A stretch of 12,468 nt of DNA, from contig QIGM01000513.1 in assembly GCA_003230795.1 (NCBI GenBank), positions 1 to 12,468 of the forward strand, in the 5' to 3' direction. Both the position numbers and the translations under genes were made by a program. Source of the stretch: a bacterium (lineage in GTDB: Bacteria > Bdellovibrionota_C > UBA2361 > SZUA-149). Positions 12,217 to 12,468 of the stretch are shown here, one piece after another (position 1 is the stretch's first letter; each line of letters begins with the position of its first letter). A model generated the notes under the pieces. It was given only the letters and a program-made list of their open reading frames with translations. It was not told the DNA's origin and ran no database searches.

Positions 12217-12468
12217 TCAGGTCTCAGCGAGAGATACGCCACAAGGACGGTAGTGGAGGGGTGGGAGTAAACAAAAAGCTGGAAACTTCGTGAAGAAGTC
12301 CCCAATACGGAACTTGAACGAGGCTTCCACGTATTGTGCTCGCTTTGCTTGTTCTTCCTCACGGAATTGCTTTAGTGCTTCTAGACTCTTTGTGTAGCAG
12401 CGTGGGCGTACACTCTTTGATATCTCCTCCGGAAAGGTATTAAACCTCTTCTGCTCAAGCACAGCTCG
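12217..12468 (-). CDS. C-terminal end of an unidentified protein entering from the right edge
   Basis: The minus-strand frame is open to the window edge, so only the last 83 codons are present. The visible part has a basic segment (VRPRCYTKSLEALKQF), a charged helix (REEEQAKRAQYVEASFKFR), and an aromatic/proline tail (FPAFCLLPPLHYRPCG). This charged helix followed by a Phe/Pro/His tail recalls the C-termini of some putative transposase-like proteins, but I cannot name a family with confidence. The location beside an IS remnant and repeats fits an accessory or mobile region. No terminator is evident after the stop. Confidence 0.5.
   Translation of the reverse strand, partial: RAVLEQKRFNTFPEEISKSVRPRCYTKSLEALKQFREEEQAKRAQYVEASFKFRIGDFFTKFPAFCLLPPLHYRPCGVSLAET

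Overview
The window reads as a piece of a Gram-negative chromosome of moderate GC content. It carries most of an operon for a non-flagellar type III secretion system (T3SS), which implies an outer membrane. TTG and GTG starts are used several times, and ribosome binding sites of the AGGAG type are common. I cannot place the organism more precisely from sequence alone.

Layout. (1) Positions 1-1500: the 3' part of a CPBP-type membrane protease (+), meeting tail-to-tail (4-base overlap) an unusual response regulator (-) whose receiver is fused to a histidine-kinase dimerization helix without an ATPase domain. (2) Positions 1670-9249: a minus-strand run, read from high to low coordinates: an alternative sigma factor of the FliA type lacking a recognisable region 3, SctJ (inner-membrane ring lipoprotein), SctQ (cytoplasmic sorting platform), a 98-residue unknown, SctF (needle), SctV (export gate), a TPR lipoprotein, a family 2 glycosyltransferase, and two small unknown proteins. 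Overlapping stops and starts (sigma/sctJ 11 bases, sctJ/sctQ 8 bases, sctV/TPR as ATGA) argue for one transcript. The sigma gene comes first, suggesting that the locus encodes its own transcriptional switch. The 325 bases before it hold candidate promoters and a cluster of TGAGG/CCTCA motifs. (3) Positions 9575-10726: an AT-rich AAA ATPase with a DUF4143-type C-terminus, probably acquired. (4) Positions 10787-12468: an accessory region with a decayed IS66-type transposase end, several strong hairpins, an orphan membrane-anchored protein, a 14-bp tandem repeat and the C-terminal end of a gene entering from the right.

How the parts fit: SctJ anchors the basal body in the inner membrane, SctV forms the export gate, SctQ docks substrates below it, and SctF polymerises into the needle. 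The TPR lipoprotein could be a pilotin-like assembly factor. The secretin, SctD, ATPase, stator and SctRSTU genes are not in this window. Points most worth a second look: the self-encoded sigma factor at the head of the operon, an internal start in sctQ just before its SPOA domain, and hairpins bracketing the needle gene.
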